Source: Notospermus geniculatus | Taxonomy: Eukaryota; Nemertea; Pilidiophora; Heteronemertea; Lineidae | DNA: 64,000 nt | Reading direction: 5' to 3' | Assembly: GCA_002633025.1 (NCBI GenBank) | Contig: NMRB01000015.1 | Coordinates: 851,002 to 915,001 of the forward strand | In this document: positions 28,101 through 35,546 of the stretch, in pieces | Position numbering within the stretch: position 1 is the first letter of the stretch | Layout: the number at the start of each line of letters is the position of its first letter | The notes under the pieces: generated by a model | What the model was told of the DNA's origin: nothing | What the model saw: the letters and a program-made list of their open reading frames with translations, nothing else | The model's database searches: none | Made by a program: the position numbers and the translations under genes

Positions 28101-31100
28101 TTATCTCGGTTTGTGTTTGTCGACTGTTGAAGAGGTGTTACTGCCCTCCTTTTCTTGCCCGCCTGTGCTGAACCCGCAGCACTGCTTTCATCGACTGGAA
28201 CAAGGACATTTGCAGGACACGTCGTTTCCGTGTGGTCACCGACGAAGTGCTCGAGGGATTTCGATTTCTTTTTCTTCATTGGCCTGAAAAAGATGTATTA
28301 TATCCGATTTAGCACATGTATAGAATGGAACCTATAGCCACCAGTTACGTTCAAAATATAAACTCCCTTCATAGGACTTGAACAGAAGTTTCGCCAAAGG
28401 CATGCTCGTTGTCATTCAAGAAGTTATGGTACGATATCTTAGATGCATGATTGAGCACATTCTTTCCTTGACCATTCCCCCATCCAGCATAAGAAATACT
28501 TACTTTACAATATTATTCAGTTTGTTGTTCTCTTTTTTGGAGTCTAGTCTCTTGAAAAATTTGTCGACGGGACAATTGTTTCTTGAGCAAGCACACTCAA
28601 CATTGTAATTACTGCAAAAACAATGCAAGAAATTTAAGGAAAGTTGACTAAGAAAGCACCCAGACCGACTGATATTTGAATTTAACTGAGTTTCTGAAGC
28701 TGACAAAGTCTAGAGCAGAATGACAAATACGGTTCAATCACGCGATGTTCAGACTAGCATAAGGCAATTCAGATAACTTACCACTCCTGATAATTGAAAT
28801 CAAACGGAATGGTAATTTCAGCACCTTTGATAATCTCTTTCAGGGAGAAGATGAGCAAGTGAAGCTTGCCATTCTCTAGGAAGTGGCGCACCTGCAAAAA
28901 AGAAGGTCATTATCATCTGTGCAATCGTATAAAAGCCACGAGTCGCAAACAAGGGCACACAGTGTATGTATCGACCTTAGAATCAGTAATGAGAAGATAG
29001 CTTGGCTTATCATCTTACCTCAGCATTTGGAGTACAAGATCTTCGAACAAACCGTGCCTCATTTCCAAACGTGCTGGCATCGACGCAGATGTCCAGGCCA
29101 TCGAGTTTACCATAGAACAACACAAACGGCATTCCCCTGGAAGAAGCATATCGAATTGTAACTGTAACACCACGATATAATGATTGTTCAGATGTGAAAA
29201 TTTTATTCTACAACACAGGTCTGTCTAAATCACTATTGGTCAATGAATAGGATTTGGTGATAGGATTTATTTTCACGTAATAAATTTGGGGCTTCACCCT
29301 TCAAATTAACTTACTTCTGCCAGAAAAGTTTCTCCTTGTCAAACTGTGTTCTGAGCATGAACATGCCTCTATATTCCAAGATAGACTGGTTGTACGTCAT
29401 GTCCTCTGCTGCCTTCAAACCCTTCCTATATACAGTTGTGATGGACCGCACCTGGGTTACATAAGCACGCTGAGCCAGCAACTGTTCTCGCTGCATTTTG
29501 AATTCAACAGAATCCGACTGAAATCAATTGACAATAGACCATGAAAATTAATCAGTGAACTATGATGGAAACTGGACCAGTTCTTCCTACTATCCAAACT
29601 AAAGGGTGACCTCCTAAATGAGCATTTTCAAAATACCACTTTGACAATGCTTCGAGTGTCGGAGATCATTTCAAGGGCAGAAGTCTAACTTACGTGCGTT
29701 CCATTAACCTTGCGACTGGAAATAATCTCCATAATGTCGGCAGTATACATGTTAGTAACGGCCTCCACGTATTTACAGGAGTCCGTGTCCATTCTGTCCC
29801 AGGCTGGGTTGGCATCTTCGCTGTGTATCATAGGAGCTGCCACAAGGTTGGGAGTGGGCTGGAAATCATTCATCCGAGAAATCTGCAATGGAAACAACCC
29901 CACATTCAGCCCCCGATTCGACTTAATGCAGATTTTTCATATGGATTGGCCCATGGATAGTCTCTCATTCCAAGTTAAGTGCCAGAAGCTTTTATGCCAC
30001 TGCGAGGAGAAAACTCATCAAATACGAGCTCATTGGTATGACTCACCTTCATTTTCTTTGCCTTCAATTTCGCTCCCTTCATTTTCTTCACAAGCTCTTC
30101 ATTTTCCTTTTGTTTCTGAAAAAAATTATTACACATTTTATATCTTCTCGCTTATAGATAATAAGCAGACCATGAAGCAGACTCGCTTATAGAGAACAGA
30201 ATTGCCTTCATTCATTACTGTAACAGCCGAATTGATTTCATCTTTTGTGGTGTAATCGTTCACTGTTTTACATTTTACATTTGTTTTACATTTTTTGACA
30301 GGCGACTTCATAAATCCTTACCTTCAGGAGTTTCTTCTTTGCCTTTTCAATCTTATTCAACGCCACTCCATTCTCGTTCTTCAATTTGTTCTTTTTATAT
30401 TTCTTCATCTTCCTCTTCTTCTGTCCGAGTAATGGATTAACATTGGCTGAGGAGATATCTCCTGTCGTCTCAAACTCGCCTTTAGGAACCTTATCATTCT
30501 CTTTTTCCTTTCTCTTCTTTCTTAACTTCTTGCCATTTTTCTTGATAATATTCAAACCCGAGGAAGTGTCCAAATACCTGGTCACAATTTCAGTCTCACT
30601 ACTGCTACTCGTGTCTGAAAGTTGATGAAAACAAAACACTGCAAACTCCAACAAATCCTGTTGTTTTCTACTACTTCAGATTTTGGGAAAAGATCTATGA
30701 AGGTCCGCTCCCTTCTTGTATTGTAATTACGTTTTGGAACTGGCAGTGAAATTCTTAAATTGGGAGATTTTGTTGAAAATGACTATAAAATATTTTCTGT
30801 GCAGACATAACAGAGCAATGTGTACCACCCAAACCACCGCCAGACATCAATGATCAAATTCCGACTCACCTGACAAGAATTCTCTTTTCTTTGCCTGTAT
30901 TTCCCTTGCCCTCTCGGCATCAACCGGTCGCGGTTCACACTTTTCACAGTGGTATGTATCAGGGATAGCATTGCGGTCTATTCCCATACAGTCAATATGT
31001 TGCCACACACTGGAAGTAATAATCAATGCACATTAGTGACGCATGAATTTTCTTTCATGTAACACTACAGGCTATGCTGGAGCCAGGTGTGGCTTCCATT

Positions 31101-34100
31101 CAAATAACCACTTCATACTTTCAAAGGAGCAAGCAATGCACTCGACTGGCTGCTCCCCAAGTTCCAAAGGTTTCTGGAATGACCTGGAAGATTTTTGAGA
31201 TTGCAGTTTGCTGAATAATCCTGTTGGCCAAAGGCCCAAAAACTGAGGTGCAACCTACTGAGATCACTCACCTGCATTTATCACAACATATCATGTAGCC
31301 ATCATCATGAGAATATTCGCAAATACACCTAGTAACGCTGTCATCATCTGCGCTTATCTCCTCTATAGTCTGAGGCGCAGGCTCTGCTTCAATGATATTC
31401 ACTGAATTCAAAACTTCATTTATCGTATCGGTGATCGACTCCAGGGCCTTTTCCTTCCCTCCTTCATGTTCCCCTTCTTCCACTCCAACTACTGTCCCCT
31501 TTATTTGCTTTAACGGCGGTGTCGGCTCTCTAGCAACAGCTGGAGCAGGCGGGGGAGACTGTGGTGGGGTCGGTGGTGGAGGTGCACCATAGTTATGGTC
31601 CTGAAGACAGAACAGTATGGGATCAGCAAAGTTTTATCCAAAGACACTCCACTGAAAGTTCAAAGGCGACGTCAAGTCTGAGAGCTATGGAAGACAACAA
31701 CCCACTCCTAACCATACTTACACTACTGTCACCTGTATCGATTTCTCTGTCATTTTCCATTACCAAAATATGTAAGTACATTTCACTTTTGTTGGAAATT
31801 TCACTGTGCCATATTGAAACAATATTGCTTATGATACAGTATTACAATCTTATATCATTCAAACCTGAACTAACAGGTTCCACAAGCACGGCGAAGTGAA
31901 CTTATTTCCTTGATACAACTCCACTGGCACACAATATTAATACGGCAAGTATGGTATTCGTCTCATCTACAGAAATAATCCACTTTGAAAAACTTTTTCC
32001 AACAAATTGTATTAAGAATGCTTCAGAATGAATTTCATTTGACACAACTGAGCCCCTGTCTATAGCTGCCAGTTCATGACGACTGTGGAAAAACTGACAA
32101 ACTGAACAGAGATCCCCAAATATGCACTCGTATGCCAACGCGACATACGATGCCATGAAAGGTCGACACACAATCTGTACATATCGAGCCATAAGGTATG
32201 ACAGGATACAATTAGCACCTATGAAAAGTGTTAGGTATAATATCCGAGTGTTACTGTAACACGATGATGAAAACTTGTCAAAGCGTTGTCAAAGCAGTTA
32301 CACAAGGCTTACCAAATACAGTCATGTAACACCATGGTGCAGGGCTCAAAGTTGCGANATGTAGCCATCATCATGAGAATATTCGCAAATACACCTAGTA
32401 ACGCTGTCATCATCTGCGCTTATCTCCTCTATAGTCTGAGGCGCAGGCTCTGCTTCAATGATATTCACTGAATTCAAAACTTCATTTATCGTATCGGTGA
32501 TCGACTCCAGGGCCTTTTCCTTCCCTCCTTCATGTTCCCCTTCTTCCACTCCAACTACTGTCCCCTTTATTTGCTTTAACGGCGGTGTCGGCTCTCTAGC
32601 AACAGCTGGAGCAGGCGGGGGAGACTGTGGTGGGGTCGGTGGTGGAGGTGCGCCATAGTTATGGTCCTGAAGACAGAACAGTATGGGATCAGCAAAGTTT
32701 TATCCAAAGACACTCCACTGAAAGTTCAAAGGCGACGTCAAGTCTGAGAGCTATGGAAGACAACAACCCACTCCTAACCATACTTACACTGTTACTGTCA
32801 CTTGTATCGATTTCTCTGTCATTTTCCATTACCAAAATATGCGAGTACATTTCACTTTTGTTGGAAATTTCACTGTGCCATATTGAAACAATATTGCTTA
32901 TGATACAGTATTACCTGAACTAACAGGTTCCACAAGCAAGGTGAAGTGAACTTATTTCCTCTATATACAAACTCGGCACTGGCACAATATTAATACGGCA
33001 AGTATGGCATTCGTCTCATCTACAGAAATAATCCACTTTGAAAAACCTTTTCCAACAAATTGTATTAAGAATGCTTCAGAATGAATTTCATTTGACACAA
33101 CTGAGCCCCTGTCTATAGCTGCAAGTTCATGACGAATGTGGAAAAACTGACAAACTGAACAGAGATCCTCAAATATGCACTCGTATGCCAATGCGACATA
33201 TGATTCCATGAAAGGTCGACACACGATCTGTACATATCAGGCCATAAGGTATGACAGGATACAATTAGCACCTATGAAAAGTGTTAGGTATAATATCCGA
33301 GTGTTACTGTAACACGATGATGAAAACTTGTCAAAGCGTTGTCAAAGCAGTTACACAAGGCTTACCAAATACAGTCATGTAACACCATGGTGTTCATCAA
33401 AGGATGATTAATCTATACTATAAAACGTCGAGGCACTTCCGTCTGTCAGCATTATTGGCGGCGTGCAATGACGTCACCAATCACTGTCCAAGTAGGCCTA
33501 TGTGGCTTCTGCTCTCATTGGCTACTACTGCTGTCAACAGGCAACTGGCTCAAACAGTATTTTCAACCCATTCACAACTTATTTCGCCCGTCAGTGAATA
33601 AAAACGTGCACATATGCAATCTCCACGTGACGTCAGTGGATTTCGCCACTTGCGCTGTTGCCATATCTATGACGTCATTCCGTGGTGACGTCAGCAAACA
33701 GTGACGTACGTACCCCACCGCTGATTGACGTGGACGTGAATTTACTTTCAACGACGGGCGAAGTAGTCCGTCGGCCACGTTACGGGATCACCGGTAGCTA
33801 CTGGACAACGCTGCACGTGACTGAATTTTCGTGGAGCACCGTTAACTACAGGAATTATGGACCACCCGGGCTTCATGACCCGTCATTCGACTTTCCTATT
33901 ACAGGTAATTACTAATACATAATTGAGAATGAGAGGGTCTGAAACAGGGTATATCTATCGTTACAACATCACCAGCACATACAACCTAAGGTTTCATCCC
34001 CATTCCCGTAAATCATTTTACAGTGTTCTCCATTTGCCATTTGGCACGACGAGCTCTCAGTTTTTTTAAATTCTCAACTTTGAGCAGTTTCTCCTCAGTA

Positions 34101-34811
34101 AGCAAGTATACATGTACACACCTGATACGGGAGTCCACAATAGCCAGGGTAAGTCTGTTGAGGCTGAGGCTGATGAGTATGTTTCTCCTCAACTATCACC
34201 TTGGGGGGTTCAGCTTGATCCCGACTGAAAGAGGAACCAAAATTATCTGAGTAATGCCAAAATTATTTCCTAACAATGCACTCAATTCCCAACAATTTTC
34301 CTAACAATGCATTCTATTTCCATCACTGTTCCTAGTCGGGAATCATTTACTTCACCAGCACACCTCACTTCAGTTGAGAATGATAGCACTGTCTACACAT
34401 TGATCCACCTCTAGTTGCTGTGATTGTAACTCGGCTCGTACTGGGTGCTGCCATCTGGTATACAAGCAGCACACTGATGTGCCATAGAAGTCAATACTTG
34501 CTGTGACTGTGGTGCCATCTACCAAACAGCAGTGAAACTGAAACATCTACATGATAGAGCAACCCAGAAACTCTCTCAGAATAATGGAAATTTTCAAATC
34601 CAGAATAATCACTGGGAATTGTTAAATCTCAGTCAGTGTCATCAGGGCAAGGCAAGCCACATGCTGGGTAGATTGGTATTGAAATCTTGAGCTGCAAGAG
34701 ACAGAAGACATAGGCCCCTAGTTCAGGTTCTACTCACATTGTTCCAGCAGGCACCACGTGCGTGCTAAACTTCTCTGAGCCAACATGGTGGAGTAGGCCT
34801 ATGATGCTCAT
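12595..34811 (-). CDS. KMT2E: KMT2E (MLL5)/SETD5-like PHD-SET chromatin protein, 23 coding exons
   Basis: The joined coding exons make 6102 nt (2033 aa) with matching phases at every GT-AG junction. Human KMT2E is about 1858 aa. Order by residue: N-terminal MSI start as in the vertebrate proteins; DHNY HCF-1-binding-type motif at 60-63; C4HC3 PHD finger at about 151-193; Lys-rich linker; SET core at about 445-541; post-SET cysteines at 543-556; [10 protein letters not shown] coiled segment from 710; Ser/Thr-rich exon 1078-1606; VSLLEYRKR block from 1607; Pro/Gln-rich tail ending in an Arg/Asp/His-rich end. The complete PHD finger favours KMT2E over SETD5, whose PHD is degenerate, although an invertebrate gene may be co-orthologous to both. 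The family acts in the nucleus as a chromatin reader and scaffold (H3K4me3 binding by the PHD, HCF-1 and corepressor links), and its SET domain is usually reported as catalytically weak or inactive. Two blocks of exons occur twice because of assembly duplication. Confidence 0.93.
13205..13406. mobile_element. MITE family 1, copy 2 (KMT2E intron)
   Basis: The ends are TGTGACCCGGCACAGCAAAA and its near-perfect inverse at 13387-13406. Compared with copy 1 the outer arm also contains GCGCACAGAAGAAGACC and its inverse. It almost fills the short intron between the last two coding exons. Confidence 0.85.
13445..13723 (-). CDS. KMT2E: KMT2E coding exon 22
   Basis: Phase 1 at both ends, 279 bp. The start of the product is Ser/Thr-rich, followed by a short helix-like stretch ([16 protein letters not shown]) and a Pro-rich part with [11 protein letters not shown]. 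The acceptor is CTCGACAG and the donor GTAAGTG on the minus strand. No known domain is seen. Confidence 0.85.
15376..15670. mobile_element. Foldback element with internal GCGTAACTC repeats
   Basis: The terminal inverted repeat is 27 bp and perfect: ATACAGTACAGGTCACAATT continuing GACATCC, with the inverse at 15644-15670. The interior is a degenerate array of CGTAACTC and CGTAAGTTAC words on both strands, so the whole element is self-complementary at several registers. There is no coding capacity. Confidence 0.85.
15782..15906. mobile_element. 125-bp palindromic MITE (GGGCCGATTTCACAAAG ends)
   Basis: The left arm AGGGCCGATTTCACAAAGGG continues TGTTTAAGACT and is matched by its inverse at the right end, with further pairing inside (ATGCATGC centre). 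It is almost a complete hairpin. The tips resemble common short MITEs of marine invertebrates, from general impression only. Confidence 0.8.
16187..16306 (-). CDS. KMT2E: KMT2E coding exon 21
   Basis: 120 bp, phase 1 at both ends, acceptor TTGTTCTAG and donor GTGAGTG. It encodes a basic stretch (ARRRLP), a run of seven prolines and a Ser-rich segment. The proline run could bind SH3 or WW domains, which is inference only. Confidence 0.85.
16307..18247 (-). other. KMT2E intron, nothing else recognised
   Basis: The phase 1 junctions on both sides join cleanly without further exons. No repeat with clear ends and no second gene was seen. Confidence 0.5.
18248..18373 (-). CDS. KMT2E: KMT2E coding exon 20 ([10 protein letters not shown] block)
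   Basis: 126 bp, phase 1 at both ends. It encodes [17 protein letters not shown], which matches the TSVEQVRERS block of vertebrate KMT2E as I remember it, and then a highly acidic stretch ([10 protein letters not shown]). This conserved island supports orthology in the otherwise fast-changing C-terminal half. Confidence 0.9.
18374..21623 (-). other. KMT2E intron with an assembly gap base
   Basis: The interval has a single N at 20292 beside a run of about 18 C. Phase 1 is kept from the exon ending at 21624 to the exon beginning at 18373, so no missing exon is required. Nothing else is recognised. Confidence 0.5.
20291..20312. repeat. Poly-C homopolymer with an ambiguous base
   Basis: One N at 20292 is followed by an unbroken C run. 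This is a likely sequencing or assembly trouble spot. Similar G runs occur at about 6607 and 35328. Confidence 0.8.
21624..21831 (-). CDS. KMT2E: KMT2E coding exon 19 (VSLLEYRKR block)
   Basis: 208 bp, starting in phase 0 and ending in phase 1. The product begins [18 protein letters not shown]. With the upstream PQKKK it reproduces the [15 protein letters not shown] signature shared by vertebrate KMT2E and SETD5. The rest is Ser/Thr/Pro-rich. Confidence 0.95.
22005..23591 (-). CDS. KMT2E: KMT2E coding exon 18: very long Ser/Thr/acidic exon
   Basis: 1587 bp (529 codons), phase 0 at both ends. The acceptor is TGTGTTCTAG at 23592 and the donor GTAAGTC after the PQKKK codons. The product is dominated by Ser, Thr, Asp, Glu and Val, with no predicted fold, and its last residues are the conserved PQKKK. 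It is much longer than I recall for the vertebrate equivalent. Large open frames on the opposite strand here are shadows of this biased composition. Confidence 0.9.
23753..23985 (-). CDS. KMT2E: KMT2E coding exon 17 (TPLKKRR block)
   Basis: 233 bp, starting in phase 1 and ending in phase 0. It encodes [15 protein letters not shown], matching the LTTPLKKRR block of vertebrate KMT2E, followed by repeated SPLTPSTP-type motifs. The basic KKRR could serve as a nuclear localisation signal. Confidence 0.93.
24132..24322. mobile_element. MITE family 1, copy 3 (KMT2E intron)
   Basis: The ends TGTGACCCGTGCCAGCAAAA and the inverse at 24303-24322 enclose about 191 bp. The flanks are CATA before and TATG after, so the palindrome extends a few bases outside. 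It lies in the 454-bp intron between exons 16 and 17. Confidence 0.85.
24440..24785 (-). CDS. KMT2E: KMT2E coding exon 16 (NEWLTEK and KKRWLRQA blocks)
   Basis: 346 bp, starting in phase 0 and ending in phase 1. It encodes [12 protein letters not shown] at the start and [13 protein letters not shown] in the middle. Both match vertebrate KMT2E blocks (HLVNEWLSEKN and CKKRWLKQALEE from memory). The remainder is Ser/Thr-rich. Confidence 0.93.
24907..25066 (-). CDS. KMT2E: KMT2E coding exon 15
   Basis: 160 bp, starting in phase 2 and ending in phase 0. The product ends FKFPKTKK, which joins to the next exon's HLMNEWL as the conserved YPKTKKHLVNEWL-like block. The upstream part is Ser/Pro-rich. 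Confidence 0.9.
25198..25562 (-). CDS. KMT2E: KMT2E coding exon 14 ([10 protein letters not shown] coiled segment)
   Basis: 365 bp, starting in phase 0 and ending in phase 2. It encodes [20 protein letters not shown] at about residues 710-729, closely matching the [15 protein letters not shown] block of vertebrate KMT2E. A long Lys/Glu/Val-rich stretch follows, likely charged helix or coiled coil. A 159-codon plus-strand frame over the same DNA is its antisense shadow. Confidence 0.95.
25787..25957 (-). CDS. KMT2E: KMT2E coding exon 13 (Pro/acidic linker)
   Basis: 171 bp, phase 0 at both ends. It encodes [16 protein letters not shown] and then an acidic, Pro-rich segment ending TTDNRKK. It has clean ATTTTCAG acceptor and GTGAGG donor sites on the minus strand. 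It is low-complexity linker between the post-SET region and the coiled segment. Confidence 0.85.
26283..26502 (-). CDS. KMT2E: KMT2E coding exon 12, copy A
   Basis: 220 bp, starting in phase 2 and ending in phase 0. It encodes a basic [14 protein letters not shown] start, then [12 protein letters not shown] and an acidic and Gln-rich end. The basic runs suggest a nuclear localisation signal. The allele at 28064-28283 differs by one Asp to Glu change (VDDSS against VDESS). Confidence 0.88.
26718..26825 (-). CDS. KMT2E: KMT2E coding exon 11, copy A (post-SET cysteines)
   Basis: 108 bp, phase 2 at both ends. It encodes [19 protein letters not shown], where the codon for the first Cys is split across the intron. 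The Cys pattern fits the post-SET zinc-binding tail of KMT2E/SETD5 (NCKYKVDCAC...CPV). Confidence 0.92.
26996..27105 (-). CDS. KMT2E: KMT2E coding exon 10, copy A (SET C-terminal part)
   Basis: 110 bp, starting in phase 0 and ending in phase 2. It encodes [20 protein letters not shown] and then [15 protein letters not shown]. This is the end of the SET fold, with the FDFNY motif in the place of the usual EELTFDY. Confidence 0.93.
27233..27350 (-). CDS. KMT2E: KMT2E coding exon 9, copy A (SET core)
   Basis: 118 bp, starting in phase 2 and ending in phase 0. It encodes [19 protein letters not shown] and then [17 protein letters not shown]. The usual catalytic NHSCxPN motif is RRSCTPN here, as in vertebrate KMT2E and SETD5, and so is probably not a normal methyltransferase centre. 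Confidence 0.95.
27529..27731 (-). CDS. KMT2E: KMT2E coding exon 8, copy A (SET N-terminal part)
   Basis: 203 bp, starting in phase 0 and ending in phase 2. The product ends [17 protein letters not shown], matching LIIEYRGKFMLREQFE of the family. A helical pre-SET linker precedes it. Confidence 0.93.
28064..28283 (-). CDS. KMT2E: KMT2E coding exon 12, copy B (allelic duplicate)
   Basis: Same exon as 26283-26502, same length and phases. One amino-acid difference is visible (Glu for Asp in VDESS), plus silent changes. Confidence 0.85.
28504..28611 (-). CDS. KMT2E: KMT2E coding exon 11, copy B (allelic duplicate)
   Basis: Same post-SET exon as 26718-26825, with an identical protein sequence. 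Confidence 0.85.
28782..28891 (-). CDS. KMT2E: KMT2E coding exon 10, copy B (allelic duplicate)
   Basis: Same exon as 26996-27105, encoding the FDFNY end of the SET domain, with identical protein as far as read. Confidence 0.85.
29019..29136 (-). CDS. KMT2E: KMT2E coding exon 9, copy B (allelic duplicate)
   Basis: Same SET core exon as 27233-27350, including RRSCTPNAE. Confidence 0.85.
29315..29517 (-). CDS. KMT2E: KMT2E coding exon 8, copy B (allelic duplicate)
   Basis: Same exon as 27529-27731. Its protein is identical, and it joins upstream to the single-copy exon at 29694-29882. Confidence 0.88.
29694..29882 (-). CDS. KMT2E: KMT2E coding exon 7
   Basis: 189 bp, phase 0 at both ends. 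It encodes [20 protein letters not shown] and a segment with [19 protein letters not shown], which resembles the W...RYEEAxxNxY helix before the SET domain in KMT2E and SETD5. Acceptor CCATTGCAG, donor GTAAGTT. Confidence 0.9.
30047..30115 (-). CDS. KMT2E: KMT2E coding exon 6 (Lys-rich mini-exon)
   Basis: 69 bp, phase 0 at both ends, encoding [20 protein letters not shown] and more lysines. Because it is symmetrical it could be skipped without changing the frame. It is low complexity, so conservation cannot be judged by eye. Confidence 0.8.
30322..30614 (-). CDS. KMT2E: KMT2E coding exon 5 (Ser and Lys-rich linker)
   Basis: 293 bp, starting in phase 1 and ending in phase 0. The product begins [11 protein letters not shown], comparable to the SDGDTSATESGDE stretch after the PHD of KMT2E, and continues into [18 protein letters not shown] and other very basic runs. 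It may hold nuclear localisation signals. Confidence 0.88.
30870..31009 (-). CDS. KMT2E: KMT2E coding exon 4 (second half of PHD finger)
   Basis: 140 bp, starting in phase 2 and ending in phase 1. It encodes [20 protein letters not shown] followed by HCEKCEPR, supplying the His and last three Cys of the C4HC3 finger (about H173, C176, C190, C193). It is nearly identical to vertebrate KMT2E. Confidence 0.96.
31272..31600 (-). CDS. KMT2E: KMT2E coding exon 3 (DHNY motif and first half of PHD)
   Basis: 329 bp, starting in phase 0 and ending in phase 2. The product begins [18 protein letters not shown], matching ADHNYGARPPPTPPASPPP of vertebrate KMT2E. DHNY fits the HCF-1-binding consensus (D/E)HxY. 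It ends [20 protein letters not shown], the first four Cys ligands of the PHD finger. A second, truncated copy lies at 32359-32666. Confidence 0.96.
31293..32340. repeat. Haplotype copy A of a falsely duplicated block (PHD exon)
   Basis: This stretch is repeated at 32359-33392 with a single N at 32358. It includes most of the PHD exon and about 740 bp of the intron upstream. Copies differ by scattered substitutions and short indels, as alleles would. Confidence 0.9.
32359..32666 (-). CDS. KMT2E: KMT2E coding exon 3, truncated allelic duplicate
   Basis: Same as 31272-31600, but cut at the N at 32358, so the last part of the exon (after HDDGY) and the donor are missing. It begins in the same DHNYG phase. 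It should not be used in the gene model together with the complete copy. Confidence 0.85.
32359..33392. repeat. Haplotype copy B of the falsely duplicated PHD block
   Basis: Second allele copy. Homology ends at about 33392, just before the putative Helitron-like start at 33412. Confidence 0.88.
33412..33925 (+). mobile_element. Possible Helitron-like insertion
   Basis: The sequence from 33412 starts TCTATACTATAAAACGTCGA, preceded by A, as expected for a Helitron 5' end inserted between A and T. The block is GC-richer than its flanks and full of GTGACGTCA words. A CTAA followed by T near 33912-33916 could be the 3' end, but I see only a 4-bp hairpin before it, so the right edge is uncertain. 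Confidence 0.3.
34122..34224 (-). CDS. KMT2E: KMT2E coding exon 2
   Basis: 103 bp, starting in phase 2 and ending in phase 0. It encodes [20 protein letters not shown] and ends YCGLPYQ, so with the next exon it reads GLPYQDHNYG. This matches YIGLPYADHNYG in vertebrate KMT2E and fixes the frame. Confidence 0.92.
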
Positions 34812-34918
34812 CTTGTCCAACGAGGGTTCGTCCAATGAAGGGCAGCATAGGGGGTAACCTTAGTATAGATCACCCCCACCAAAAGAATCATGGCACTATG
34901 GGAATGTAGTCCCCAAAC
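34738..34918 (-). CDS. KMT2E: KMT2E first coding exon with start codon
   Basis: The start codon is at 34811 on the minus strand. Bases 34812-34918 are 5' UTR, and the coding part is 34738-34811 (74 nt, ending in phase 2). The product begins [15 protein letters not shown]. The MSI start matches MSIVIPLGV of KMT2E and SETD5. A CTTTCAG acceptor at 34919 implies at least one further upstream non-coding exon. Confidence 0.82.
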
Positions 34919-35490
34919 CTGAAAGACAAAATGTGTGAACAACTTTTCAGAGTGATAAACCCACAAAGCAATAAGCTGTAATCATGACATGATAAACCTA
35001 GTCCATACATGCCATATTCCTCATGTTTTTCAATGGGGCTGGCAGAAATACCACTTTCTCTTTCAATGGATTACAGTTGTCATTCAATTTTATGTTAACA
35101 TCCAGTACTCGAAAAGTTGCTCGTTTATTTGTCATTTGCGATCATTGAATCAAGAGTTTGCTAAATGAAATCATAAAGGTCACAATTTGGCAATAAAAAA
35201 ACGCTTTTTAATTGCATTTATTTGCAAAAGTCTAAATCAAAGCCTACTGTGTACTTTTAACATGCACTCAGCTCAGAATGATAGGAAATCGCTTCTTCCA
35301 CACAGCCTCTGATTTCAAAATCTTTCGGGGGGGGGGGGGTACCAGGGCATGCTTCCGGCATGCATGGCCGTGGCGAATGCCATTTCAATCCCACTTGCCA
35401 ATCGACGAGTCGGCCTTCGGACTAGGTTTCAAAATGTCTATTTTTCCTGTATTTTTTAGAAATAAATCATTCACTCTTCCATTCTATAAT

Positions 35491-35546
35491 AAGCCATGCT
35501 TTTTAAATACTACAGTATAAGTAAGCCATGCTTTTTAAATTCAACA
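35491..35546. repeat. 28-bp direct repeat
   Basis: TAAGCCATGCTTTTTAAAT occurs twice about 30 bp apart, with matching neighbours. A small local duplication. Confidence 0.75.

Larger units (their letters stand above)
27795..29579. repeat. Haplotype copy B of the falsely duplicated SET block
   Basis: Second allele copy of 26012-27793, lying directly after the single N at 27794. It contains the same five exons with the same splice sites. Counting both would give a protein with two SET domains, which I do not believe. Confidence 0.9.

Noticed and set aside
26012-29579. A true tandem duplication giving two SET domains
   Set aside because: Introns match as well as exons, and an N lies exactly at the junction, so allelic mis-assembly is far more likely.
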